Assembly (NCBI RefSeq): GCF_900091575.1
Contig: NZ_FMCR01000002.1
Location: 1,076,741 to 1,140,740, forward strand
Reading direction: 5' to 3'
DNA length: 64,000 nucleotides
From: Micromonospora saelicesensis
GTDB lineage: Bacteria > Actinomycetota > Actinomycetes > Mycobacteriales > Micromonosporaceae
Under the pieces are notes generated by a model that searched no databases, had not been told where the DNA came from, and saw only the letters and a program-made list of their open reading frames with translations. This document shows positions 51,586-59,699 of this stretch, one piece after another (the stretch's first letter is position 1; each line of letters opens with the position of its first letter). The position numbers and the translations under genes are program-made.

Positions 51586-53379
51586 GTGGCGGACGCGACG
51601 GTGGCGGACCTGGTGGTGGCTCGGTTGGCCGACTGGGGCGTGGACCGGGTCTTCGGCTACTCCGGGGACGGTATCGACGGGGTGATGGGGGCCCTGCGTC
51701 GGTCCGGTCGGCCGGAGTTCGTGCAGGCCCGGCACGAGGAGACGGCGGCGTTCATGGCCTGCGGGCACGCCAAGTACACCGGCGGGCTGGGGGTGTGCCT
51801 GTCGACCCAGGGACCGGGCGCGGTACATCTGCTCAACGGCCTCTACGACGCCCGGCTGGACTCTCAGCCGGTACTCGCCCTGGTCGGCCAGCAGGTGACG
51901 TCCGTGCTGGGCAGCGGCTACCAGCAGGAAATCGACCTGGTACGCCTCTACGGCGATGTGTGCGCACAGTTCGTGCAGACCGCGTACACCCCGGAGCAGC
52001 TGCCGATGCTGCTCGATCGGGCGATCCGCACCGCCCTGGCGACCCGCAGCCCGACCTGTGTGATCCTGCCGCACGACGTGCAGACCGCCCCGGCCCCGGA
52101 CCTCGGCGCACAGGAGCACGGGATCATGGTGACCAACCCCGGGTTGCCGGTGCCCGAGCTGCGGCCCCGCGCCGGTGATCTGCGGGCAGCCGCGGACCTG
52201 CTCGACGCCGGGGAGCGGGTGGCGATCCTGGTGGGGCAGGGTGCCCGAGCCGCCGCCGGCGAGGTGGTCGAGCTGGCCGAGGCCCTCGGCGCCGGCGTGA
52301 CGGCGTCGCTGCTGGGCAAGCCGGTGCTGGACGAGGCGCTGCCCTTTCACACCGGCGTGATGGGCCACCTGGGCAGCACCGCCAGCAGCATGCTGATGAA
52401 CGAGTGCGACACCCTGCTGATCGTCGGCAGCAACGATCCCTGGTCGGAGTTCTACCCGGCACCGGGGCAGGCCCGGGCGGTGCAGATCGACATCGACGGT
52501 CGACGCCTGGGGATGCGCTACCCCGTGGAGGTGCCGCTGCTCGGCGACGCCGCCGAGACCATCCGGGCGCTGCTGCCGCTGCTCACCGCGCGGTCCGACC
52601 GGAGTTGGCGTCAGCGCGTCGAGGGCGAGGTCACCCGCTGGCGAGACATCGCCCGGGAGCGGGCGACGGCCACGGCAGAGCCGGTGAACCCGCAGTACGT
52701 CCTGCACGCTCTCACCGACCGGCTACCCGCGGACGCGCAGGTGGCGGTGGATGTCGGGTCGGTGACCTACTGGTACGCCCGACACCTGCGGTTGCCCGTC
52801 GGTGTGGACGCGCACCTGTCCAGCACCCTGGCCTCGATGGGTTCGGCGCTGCCGTACGGGCTGGCCGCGAAGCTCGCCACCCCGCACCGGCCGGTGGTGG
52901 CGCTGGCCGGGGACGGTGCGATGCAGATGAACGGGCTGGCCGAGTTGCTCACGGTGGCGCACCGCTGGCGGGACTGGGCGGACCCCCGGTTCGTGGTGCT
53001 GGTGCTGCACAACCGCGACCTGGCCGAGGTGAGCTGGGAGCAGCGGGAGATGGAGGGCGATCCCCGCTTCGTCGACTCCCAGCGCCTGCCCGACGCGCCG
53101 TACGCCCGCTGGGCCGAGTTGCTGGGTCTGCGCGGCGTTCGGGTCACCACCCCGACCGAGGTCGACACCGCCTGGGACGAGGCCCTGTCGGCGGACCGGC
53201 CGACGCTGATCGAAGCGATCGTGGACCCCGCGATCCCGCTGCTGCCGCCCGCGCAGCCCTACGAGAAGGTCGCCACCATGTACGAGGCGCTCGGTCGGGA
53301 GGACACCGAGCTGGGCCGGCGGGCGCTGGCGCATCTGCGCCGGGAACGGGCCACCGAAGGCTTCGACGACCCGCGGTGA
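51586..53379 (+). CDS. PoxB-like thiamine-pyrophosphate enzyme
   Basis: A 597-residue TPP enzyme of the pyruvate oxidase/acetolactate synthase superfamily. The catalytic Glu is in ARHEETAAFMACGHAKYTGG; N-domain DRVFGYSGDGIDGVMGAL; central nucleotide-binding-like domain about 190-330; TPP-binding motif ALAGDGAMQMNGLAELLTVA with the Asn in VLHNRDLAEVSWEQ. Actinobacterial relatives are annotated as pyruvate dehydrogenase (ubiquinone) or thiamine-dependent oxidases. GTG at 51586 follows GAGGAGG; ATG at 51553 is less likely. First gene of a plus-strand redox/stress group. Confidence 0.9.
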   Translation: MADATVADLVVARLADWGVDRVFGYSGDGIDGVMGALRRSGRPEFVQARHEETAAFMACGHAKYTGGLGVCLSTQGPGAVHLLNGLYDARLDSQPVLALVGQQVTSVLGSGYQQEIDLVRLYGDVCAQFVQTAYTPEQLPMLLDRAIRTALATRSPTCVILPHDVQTAPAPDLGAQEHGIMVTNPGLPVPELRPRAGDLRAAADLLDAGERVAILVGQGARAAAGEVVELAEALGAGVTASLLGKPVLDEALPFHTGVMGHLGSTASSMLMNECDTLLIVGSNDPWSEFYPAPGQARAVQIDIDGRRLGMRYPVEVPLLGDAAETIRALLPLLTARSDRSWRQRVEGEVTRWRDIARERATATAEPVNPQYVLHALTDRLPADAQVAVDVGSVTYWYARHLRLPVGVDAHLSSTLASMGSALPYGLAAKLATPHRPVVALAGDGAMQMNGLAELLTVAHRWRDWADPRFVVLVLHNRDLAEVSWEQREMEGDPRFVDSQRLPDAPYARWAELLGLRGVRVTTPTEVDTAWDEALSADRPTLIEAIVDPAIPLLPPAQPYEKVATMYEALGREDTELGRRALAHLRRERATEGFDDPR

Positions 53380-53461
53380 GACCAGGCAGGCATGACGAAC
53401 AAGATTCGGGAGAAGTATCCCTGAGCAGACGCGGAGCGGCACGAGCGACAGGGGGAACGTG

Positions 53462-54019
53462 ATGGGCCGAGCTGGGCGCTCCGCGCACGCCTTCGCGGGC
53501 GGCGCGCTGGCGGTGGTGCTCACCGGGCTGGTCGCCCTCGTCACGCATCAGCCCTGGCTGTTCCCCAGTCTGGGGCCGGCGGTGATGTTGCAACTGGAGA
53601 AGCCGGAATCGCCCGAGTCCTCTCCGCGCAACACGTTCATCGGGCACGGGGTGGCCCTGCTGGCCGGGTACCTGTTCCTGGTGGCCTGCGGGCTTGCCGA
53701 CGAACCCTCGGCGCTCCAGGAGGGAGTGACCGGGTTGAGGATCGTGGCGGTGGCCGGGTCGCTGGCGGTGACCGCATCGTTGCTGGTCTTGCTGAAGGCG
53801 TCGCACGCCCCGGCGGGTGCGACGACACTGATCGTGAGCCTGGGCCTGCTCCGTACCCCGACGCAGTTGCTCGTCGTGGCCGGTGCGGTGGTGCTGGTCA
53901 CGGTCGTCGACTGGCTGTACGGACGGGTGTCGGGCCGACCGATGCCGCTGTGGGCGGCGCCCGCGCCGTCACCGGAAGGAGGACATCGTGGTGGACCGGA
54001 TCGCCGACCCGTGGGGTGA
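53462..54019 (+). CDS. HPP-family membrane protein
   Basis: A 185-residue membrane protein of the HPP family. AHAFAGGALAVVLTGLVALV, PWLFPSLGPAVMLQLEKPES, SPRNTFIGHGVALLAGYLFL, ASHAPAGATTLIVSLGLLRT (the HPP-like HAPAGA segment) and a last helix VVAGAVVLVTVVDWLYG. Four or more helices. Some HPP proteins transport nitrite. Overlaps the next gene by 32 nt. It might serve the downstream molybdoenzyme. Confidence 0.87.
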   Translation: MGRAGRSAHAFAGGALAVVLTGLVALVTHQPWLFPSLGPAVMLQLEKPESPESSPRNTFIGHGVALLAGYLFLVACGLADEPSALQEGVTGLRIVAVAGSLAVTASLLVLLKASHAPAGATTLIVSLGLLRTPTQLLVVAGAVVLVTVVDWLYGRVSGRPMPLWAAPAPSPEGGHRGGPDRRPVG

Positions 54020-56423
54020 GCGGACCCCGTACGGGCCGGGACAGCAGTGGCCGGTGCGGGTGGACCGGTACCTCGCCGACGGCCGGAGCGACGCCGACGT
54101 GGACCGGTGGGTGCAGTCGGCGTCGGTGCTGCACTCCAACGGCGACGCGCTGGACATCGGCGTCGCCGAGGGGCGGATCGTCGGGGTGCGCGGGCGGGCT
54201 GTGGACCGGATCAACCGGGGTCGGGTCGACCCGAAGGACCTGTACGGCTGGCAGGCCAACCACAGCCCGGACCGGTTGACCCGACCGCTGGTCCGAGACG
54301 GCGATCGCCTGGTCGAGACGGACTGGGACACGGCGATGGGTCGAATCGTGGCCCGGTCGAAGGAGCTCCTCGACGGGCCGGGTGGGTGGGGGCACTTCGG
54401 CTTCTACACCAGCGGGCAACTGTTCCTGGAGGAGTACTACACGCTTGGTGTGATCGGTAAGGCCGGACTGGGCACCCCGCACATGGACGGCAACACCCGG
54501 TTGTGCACGGCCACCGCGGCGGCGGCGATGAAGGCGAGCTTCGGCACCGACGGGCAGCCCGGCTCGTACACCGACGTGGACCACTGCGACGCGATCGCGC
54601 TGTGGGGTCACAACGTCGCCGAGACGCAGACGGTGCTGTGGATGCGGATGCTGGACCGACGCCGTGGCCCCAACCCGCCGGCGATGCTGGCGGTGGACCC
54701 GCGCGCCACCCCGGTCGCCCGGGAGGCCGATCTGCACCTGGCGGTGCGCAACGGCACGAACGTGGCCCTGATGAACGGCCTGCTTCGGGAGATCATCCGG
54801 CGCGGCTGGTACGACCACGACTACGTCGAGGCGCACATGCTGGGTTTCGACGAGCTGTGCCGGATCGTCGACGGCTACCCGCCGTCGCGGGTCGCCGACA
54901 TCTGCGACGTACCGGCCGCCGATGTGGAGCGCGCCGCAGAACTGCTCGGCGCCTCTCAGCGGTTGCTGTCGACAGTGTTGCAGGGCTTCTACCAGTCGAA
55001 CCAGGCGACCGCCGCCGCCTGCGGCGTCAACAACCTGCACCTGGTTCGCGGCATGATCGGACGGCCGGGCGCCGGGATCTACCAGATGAACGGCCAGCCC
55101 ACCGCCCAGAACACCCGGGAGACCGGCGCCGACGGCGACCTGCCCGGCCTGCGCAACTGGGACAACCAGCGGCACGTCGAGGAGTTGGCCCGGCTGTGGA
55201 ACGTGGACGTGGACACCATTCCGCACTGGGCGCCGCCGACGCACGCCATGCAGATCTTCCGGTACGCCGAGCAGGGCTCGATCAAACTGCTCTGGATCTC
55301 CGCCACCAACCCGGCCGTCTCACTGCCGGAGCTGCACCGGATCCGGCAGATCCTGACCCGGCCGGAGCTGTTCGTGGTGGTCCAGGACCTCTTCCTCACC
55401 GAGACCGCCGAGCTGGCCGACGTCGTGCTGCCCGCCGCCACCTGGGGCGAGAAGACCGGCACGTTCACCAGCGTCGACCGGACCGTGCACATCTCCGACA
55501 AGGCCGTCGACCCGCCCGGGGAGGCTCGCCCGGACCTGGACATCTTCCTCGACTACGCCCGCCGGATGGACTTCCGCGACCGCGACGGCCAGCCGCTGAT
55601 CGACTGGAGCGGGCCGGAGGAGGTGTTCGAGGCGTGGAAGGAGTGTTCGCGGGGCCGGCCGTGCGACTACACCGGCATCACCTACGAGAAGCTGCGCGGC
55701 GGCTCCGGCATCCAGTGGCCCTGCACCGACGAACATCCCGACGGCACCGAGCGCCTCTACACCGACGGACATTTCCACACCGACCCCGACTACTGCGAGA
55801 CGTACGGTCATGACCTGGCCACCGGCGCGGAGTTCACCGAGGCGGAATACCGGGCCAAGGAACCGAAGGGGCGCGCGTTCCTGCACACCGTCGACTACCA
55901 ACCCTCACCCGAGGTGCCCGACGACCAGCATCCGCTGCTCCTCACCACCGGCCGCACCGTCTACCAGTTCCACACCCGCACCAAGACCGGCCGTGCCCCA
56001 CAACTCAACCAGGCGGCACCGGACGTGTGGGTGGAGCTGAACCCCGCCGACGCGGCCCGGTTCGGCATCGTCGAAGGCGATCTGGTCGGCGTCTCCTCGG
56101 CCCGCGGCGCCATCCAGGCCCGCGCCCGGCTCTGCGGCATTCGCCCCGGCGTGGTCTTCCTGCCGTTCCACTACGGCTACTTCGACCAGGACCCCACCGA
56201 CCGCACCCCGCGGGCGGCGAACGAGCTGACCATCACCGCCTGGGATCCGGTGTCCAAGCAGCCCCTCTTCAAGGTCGCTGCCGTCGCGGTGGCGAAACTC
56301 GCCGACGGGCGGGGCGTACCCTCGCCGGCACCGACCGTCGGCGGCAGCGCACCACCAGCGGACGCTGACGTGCCGCCCACCGTTGGTGGGCCGGCGGCCG
56401 AGGCCACCAGCGGGAAGGAGTGA
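53988..56423 (+). CDS. Molybdopterin oxidoreductase lacking the [4Fe-4S] cysteines
   Basis: An 811-residue DMSO-reductase-superfamily enzyme (nitrate reductase/formate dehydrogenase-like). Mo-bisPGD segments: GFYTSGQLFLEEYY, GNTRLCTATAAAAMKASFG (Cys173 as probable Mo ligand), CDAIALWGHNVAETQ, ATNPAVSLPEL, VVQDLFLTETAELADVVLPA and TTGRTVYQFHTRTKTGRAPQ. At the N-terminus the canonical CxxCxxxC site reads SVLHSNGD (Ser46, His49, Asp53), and the fourth position near residue 81 is Asp (GRVDPKDLYGW). The electron-transfer cluster is therefore probably absent. GTG start follows GGAAGGAGG. The C-terminal 40 residues are disordered. Substrate unknown. Confidence 0.9.
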   Translation: MVDRIADPWGERTPYGPGQQWPVRVDRYLADGRSDADVDRWVQSASVLHSNGDALDIGVAEGRIVGVRGRAVDRINRGRVDPKDLYGWQANHSPDRLTRPLVRDGDRLVETDWDTAMGRIVARSKELLDGPGGWGHFGFYTSGQLFLEEYYTLGVIGKAGLGTPHMDGNTRLCTATAAAAMKASFGTDGQPGSYTDVDHCDAIALWGHNVAETQTVLWMRMLDRRRGPNPPAMLAVDPRATPVAREADLHLAVRNGTNVALMNGLLREIIRRGWYDHDYVEAHMLGFDELCRIVDGYPPSRVADICDVPAADVERAAELLGASQRLLSTVLQGFYQSNQATAAACGVNNLHLVRGMIGRPGAGIYQMNGQPTAQNTRETGADGDLPGLRNWDNQRHVEELARLWNVDVDTIPHWAPPTHAMQIFRYAEQGSIKLLWISATNPAVSLPELHRIRQILTRPELFVVVQDLFLTETAELADVVLPAATWGEKTGTFTSVDRTVHISDKAVDPPGEARPDLDIFLDYARRMDFRDRDGQPLIDWSGPEEVFEAWKECSRGRPCDYTGITYEKLRGGSGIQWPCTDEHPDGTERLYTDGHFHTDPDYCETYGHDLATGAEFTEAEYRAKEPKGRAFLHTVDYQPSPEVPDDQHPLLLTTGRTVYQFHTRTKTGRAPQLNQAAPDVWVELNPADAARFGIVEGDLVGVSSARGAIQARARLCGIRPGVVFLPFHYGYFDQDPTDRTPRAANELTITAWDPVSKQPLFKVAAVAVAKLADGRGVPSPAPTVGGSAPPADADVPPTVGGPAAEATSGKE

Positions 56424-56426
56424 GCC

Positions 56427-56885
56427 GTGCACCTCGCCCACTACCTCGGTCTCCTGCACCGCGCGCAGGTCAACCTGGCCGACGCGTTCCGGCAGGTCGC
56501 CGACGCGCACGCCGAGGAACCGGACATCGAGCACCTCTGCCAGCAGCAGGCGAAGCGCTGCGACGCACACGCTGAACAGCTGCATCCGTTCGTGGCCCGC
56601 TACTCCGAGGACGCCCCCGACGAACCCGACCGGCTGCACTCACAACTGTTCACCGGCACCCGCACCGGCGGCATCGGCCTCCTGCGGGACCTCCAGGACC
56701 TCTACCTGATGGCCGCCGAGTGCGACATCACCTGGACGGTCGTCGGCCAGGCCGCCTACGGTGCCCGCGACAAAGAACTGCTCGCGGTCGTACGACGCTG
56801 CGAGGGAGAAACGGCGATCCAGCTCAAGTGGCTGCGTACCCGGATGAAGGCCGCCGCGCCCCAGGCGCTCGTCGTCGCCGACTGA
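56427..56885 (+). CDS. Helical protein encoded with the molybdoenzyme
   Basis: A 152-residue all-helical, His/Glu-rich protein: HLAHYLGLLHRAQVNLADAF, IEHLCQQQAKRCDAHAEQLH, LLRDLQDLYLMAAECDITWT and CEGETAIQLKWLRTRMK. It looks ferritin-like or four-helix-bundle, possibly metal- or heme-binding, but no specific family is recognised. GTG start just after the molybdoenzyme stop, preceded by GGGAAGGAG, so co-translated. Might be an electron-transfer or assembly partner replacing Fe-S function; this is inference. Confidence 0.75.
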   Translation: MHLAHYLGLLHRAQVNLADAFRQVADAHAEEPDIEHLCQQQAKRCDAHAEQLHPFVARYSEDAPDEPDRLHSQLFTGTRTGGIGLLRDLQDLYLMAAECDITWTVVGQAAYGARDKELLAVVRRCEGETAIQLKWLRTRMKAAAPQALVVAD

Positions 56886-57010
56886 CGGCGCCGACCGGGG
56901 CGGGCGGCCGCTTCGGTCCGCCGGTCCTCCGGTCGGGCCGCCGGCGTCCACCCGGTGTGCCCCGGGGCTCCTCGGGTAGGGCATCAGGAACCGAAAGGGA
57001 GGAATTCCTG

Positions 57011-57418
57011 ATGCCGAACACCACCATGGCAATGCTGGAGACGTACCCCAGATCGATCAACCTGGACCGCGCGAAACTGGCTGCGGCGATCGACGCGCTC
57101 AACGACTGCGCCCAGGCCTGCACCGCGTGCGCGGACGCCTGCCTGAGCGAGGACATGGTTGCCGAGCTGACCAAGTGCATTCGCACGAACCTGGACTGCG
57201 CCGACATCTGCACCACCACCGCTCGGGTGCTGTCCCGACACACCGGCTACGACGCGAACATCAGCCGCAGTCTGCTGGAGGCGTGCGCCACCGCCTGCAA
57301 GTCGTGTGGGGACGAGTGCGCCGCTCACGCCGACAAGCACGAACACTGCCGGGTCTGCGCCGAGGCGTGTCGGGCGTGCGAGCGGGCCTGCCGGGACCTG
57401 CTGGCCACCATGAGCTGA
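57011..57418 (+). CDS. Csp-like four-helix-bundle copper-storage protein
   Basis: A 135-residue protein with about 16 cysteines in CxxxC and CxxC spacing inside helices: DCAQACTACADACLSEDM, LTKCIRTNLDCADICTTT, ACATACKSCGDECAAHADKH and CRVCAEACRACERACRDLL. This is the copper storage protein/DUF326 pattern, where cysteines line the bundle core and bind many Cu(I) ions. No signal peptide, so a cytosolic Csp3-like form. ATG preceded by GGGAGGAATT. Confidence 0.9.
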   Translation: MPNTTMAMLETYPRSINLDRAKLAAAIDALNDCAQACTACADACLSEDMVAELTKCIRTNLDCADICTTTARVLSRHTGYDANISRSLLEACATACKSCGDECAAHADKHEHCRVCAEACRACERACRDLLATMS

Positions 57419-57531
57419 GCAACAGGCAGGGGGTGCCGGCAACCCGGGGGTTGCCGCAGCACCTCGACGCGCTGCGGCCGGTGCGGGCAGTCAGCCGGTA
57501 CCCACGCCGGTTGATCGGTCTGGAACGCGAG

Positions 57532-57561
57532 CCGCCCCGCCGCCGAGAGGCGGCGGGGCGG
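57532..57561. terminator. Bidirectional hairpin terminator
   Basis: Perfect 13-bp GC stem (57532-57544 and 57549-57561) with a GAGA tetraloop between the convergent Csp-like and small acidic-protein genes. Confidence 0.82.
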
Positions 57562-57582
57562 GCCAACTGGCGCCTCGTCGGG

Positions 57583-57819
57583 TCACTCGCCGCCGGCGGC
57601 TCTGTCGCGGTCGGCTTCGGCATCCGCCGCGCCGGTCGGGGTGCCGTCGCCGTCACGGGCCGCGTGGGACAGGTCCACGTCGGCACCGGTCCGGGCGGCG
57701 TCCGCCTTCGCGTCGTCCGCGCCGACGATCTCCCCGGCGGGACCGGCGTCCGCGCCGTCGTCGTCGATCAGCCGTCCGGCGGCGGCCAGTCCGACCGGTA
57801 CGTACCTGGGATCGGTCAT
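57583..57819 (-). CDS. Small acidic disordered protein
   Basis: A 78-residue protein very rich in Asp and Ala (RLIDDDGADAGPAGEIVG, DDAKADAARTGADVD, DAEADRDRAAGGE). ATG preceded by GAGGAGGACGAG, a strong ribosome-binding site. No domain. Its position next to another small hydrophilic protein and a stress-type region suggests a hydrophilin-like protective role; unproven. Confidence 0.6.
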   Translation of the reverse strand: MTDPRYVPVGLAAAGRLIDDDGADAGPAGEIVGADDAKADAARTGADVDLSHAARDGDGTPTGAADAEADRDRAAGGE

Positions 57820-57888
57820 CTCGTCCTCCTCGGGGGTTTTACTCGCCTCTACCGCTAACCCCGGGTGGCTTCCACACACCTGGGCCCG

Positions 57889-58071
57889 CTACTCCTCCGG
57901 GACGCGCGGCCCGACCTCGCCCCGCTTCAGGTGCTCCGCGTTGCGGTCGGCCTCGCTGTCGGCGTGCGCGGCCCCGGAGCCGGGATCCGTCGTTCGGCGC
58001 CCCTCGGCGTCCTGATACACCGCGCCGGTCTCGAGGGCTCTCTCCTGCTGACTCTGCTCAGGCGTAGTCAT
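57889..58071 (-). CDS. Small hydrophilic protein
   Basis: A 60-residue very hydrophilic protein: TTPEQSQQERALETGAVYQD, AEGRRTTDPGSGAAHADSEA and DRNAEHLKRGEVGPRVPEE. No hydrophobic core, probably disordered. ATG at 58071 downstream of a GGAGGGTAGG sequence. Forms a likely two-gene minus-strand unit with the acidic protein downstream (69-bp gap). Function unknown. Confidence 0.6.
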   Translation of the reverse strand: MTTPEQSQQERALETGAVYQDAEGRRTTDPGSGAAHADSEADRNAEHLKRGEVGPRVPEE

Positions 58072-58191
58072 GAATTCCCACCTACCCTCCGGCTCCACCA
58101 GCAAACGGTCCCGCCGGTGCTGCTGTTGGTTGAAGCCCGCTGGCCTCCCGGACGGTGGGCCCCACGTATCGAATGCAGCGTCAACGGTCTG

Positions 58192-58905
58192 CTACGGCTG
58201 TAGGCGGCGTGCGTGCTCGACCATCGCCGAGGCGACGTCGCGCACCTTGCGGTTGCTGTCCTGCGACATTTTGCTCAGGATGGCGAAGGCCTGCTCGGGG
58301 GTGCAACGACGCTCGCCCATGATGATGCCTTTGGCCTGTTCGATGACGGCGCGGTTCTCCATCGCCTTCTGCATGTGCCCGGCCAGGGTGGCCTGGGTTT
58401 CGTACAGGTGGGCGTTGGCCAGGCCGACGGCGGCGAACCCGGCGAACGTCTGAGCGATGGCGATCGCGTCGTCGTCGAAGGCGTCCGGTGTGGTGGCGTA
58501 GATGTTCAGCGCACCGGTGACGTGCTCGTGCACAGGCAGCCCGACCGTCAGGGAGCTGTGCGCGCCGGCCTGGGCGGCGGTCTCGGCCCAGCCGGGCCAC
58601 CGCTGCTCGGTGCCGGTGTCCGGCACGATCAGGCTGGAGATGCTCTCGGCGGCCTGCAGGCACGGGCCGTAGCCACGTTCGTACTGCTTCTCGTCGAGGG
58701 CGAGGGCGAGGGCGCCAGTGAACGCGGCGGTCTGCGGCTTGTTGCCGTGCAGCAGGGTGACACTGACCTCACTGGCCCCGGGGATCGTGCGCTTGGCCAG
58801 CTGCGCGATCTTGTCCAGCAGGGCGTCGAGGTCAACGTCGGCGAGTCGAATACGGCCGAGCTCGGCGAACGCCTCGTGCGGGTCCATGGGGTCGACGTGC
58901 GTCAT
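58192..58905 (-). CDS. GAF-ANTAR RNA-binding antiterminator
   Basis: A 237-residue regulator. GAF domain about 15-165 (LDALLDKIAQLAKRTIPGAS, GPCLQAAESISSLIVPDTGT, SLTVGLPVHEHVTGALNIYA) and ANTAR domain about 175-235 (QKAMENRAVIEQAKGIIMGE, RRCTPEQAFAILSKMSQDSN, RKVRDVASAMVEHAR). ANTAR proteins bind paired RNA hairpins and prevent termination; the GAF domain would sense a small molecule or redox state. ATG follows AAGGACG. A leader hairpin lies upstream. Confidence 0.92.
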   Translation of the reverse strand: MTHVDPMDPHEAFAELGRIRLADVDLDALLDKIAQLAKRTIPGASEVSVTLLHGNKPQTAAFTGALALALDEKQYERGYGPCLQAAESISSLIVPDTGTEQRWPGWAETAAQAGAHSSLTVGLPVHEHVTGALNIYATTPDAFDDDAIAIAQTFAGFAAVGLANAHLYETQATLAGHMQKAMENRAVIEQAKGIIMGERRCTPEQAFAILSKMSQDSNRKVRDVASAMVEHARRLQP

Positions 58906-59207
58906 CAAAGCGTCCTTAACGAGGGCGCGTACCACCAGGTGCCTGGGGTGGGTTGCGCGGATCGCTGCAGGACTCCGCAGGCGGAGTCCGGGATCCGCGC
59001 CGCTTCTTGACGCTGGTCTCGACGACGCCCATCGAAGGCGCCGCGCCACAGGTCTCCAGCCTACCCATACCGGAATGTCGGCGGTCATCCACGTCCGACC
59101 AACCGCACCGTCCGCGAGGTCGCTCAAGCCATGGTGGAGCGCACCTCCGAAACCGCTGGACGGTAGTCGCTCAATCTCCCGCTTCGACATCGGCCCTGAT
59201 CGTGGCA
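58906..59207 (-). other. Upstream region of the ANTAR gene with a leader hairpin
   Basis: No gene. A two-part hairpin lies at 58957-58998 (inner 8-bp arms 58970-58977 and 58982-58989 with a CAGG loop; outer GCGGATC/GATCCGC arms 58957-58963 and 58992-58998), about 50 nt before the ANTAR start codon on the minus strand. It could be a regulatory RNA element of this gene; no U-tract follows. Confidence 0.5.
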
Positions 59208-59591
59208 TCAAGCGACGCAGAACTCGTTGCCCTCGGGGTCATGCATGACGACGTGCCCGAGGACATCGCCGTACCACTCCTCGCGGACCACAGTCGCGCC
59301 GGCGGCAACCAGTTCGGGCACCTTCTGCCGGATCAACCGGACGCGCTCGGCCATGTCCCCGGAGCCTGGGCCTGCCACCCGGATGTCGATGTGCATCCGG
59401 TTCTTGGCGGACTTTCCCTCAGGGACCTTGAGGAAGCTGATGGCAGGACCCCTGCCGTCCGGATCGACGATGGACGCGTTGTCGGGCTCGTCGAACCCGG
59501 GCTCCTTGACATAGCCGAGGGCCAACGCCCAGAAGGCAGCGATCCGCTGGGGATCGTCGGCATCGCATCCCAGGGTCCAATGAGTGGCCAC
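59208..59591 (-). CDS. VOC/glyoxalase-like protein
   Basis: A 127-residue single VOC domain of the Glyoxalase_6 type: THWTLGCDADDPQRIAAFWA, SIVDPDGRGPAISFLKVPEG, NRMHIDIRVAGPGSGDMAER and a terminal DVLGHVVMHDPEGNEFCVA. GTG at 59591 starts at the fold boundary; an in-frame ATG at 59627 is an alternative. Substrate unknown. Related to each half of the double VOC protein at 5.6 kb. Confidence 0.83.
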   Translation of the reverse strand: MATHWTLGCDADDPQRIAAFWALALGYVKEPGFDEPDNASIVDPDGRGPAISFLKVPEGKSAKNRMHIDIRVAGPGSGDMAERVRLIRQKVPELVAAGATVVREEWYGDVLGHVVMHDPEGNEFCVA

Positions 59592-59699
59592 CGCGCCAAC
59601 GTACGTCAGCTGTGACACTCCTGTCATCGACCTGATCGGGCGTTCCCCGGCTGACGCCCGGGAGCGCTGGGGCCCTGCCTCAGGCACGGCGGTGGTGGC

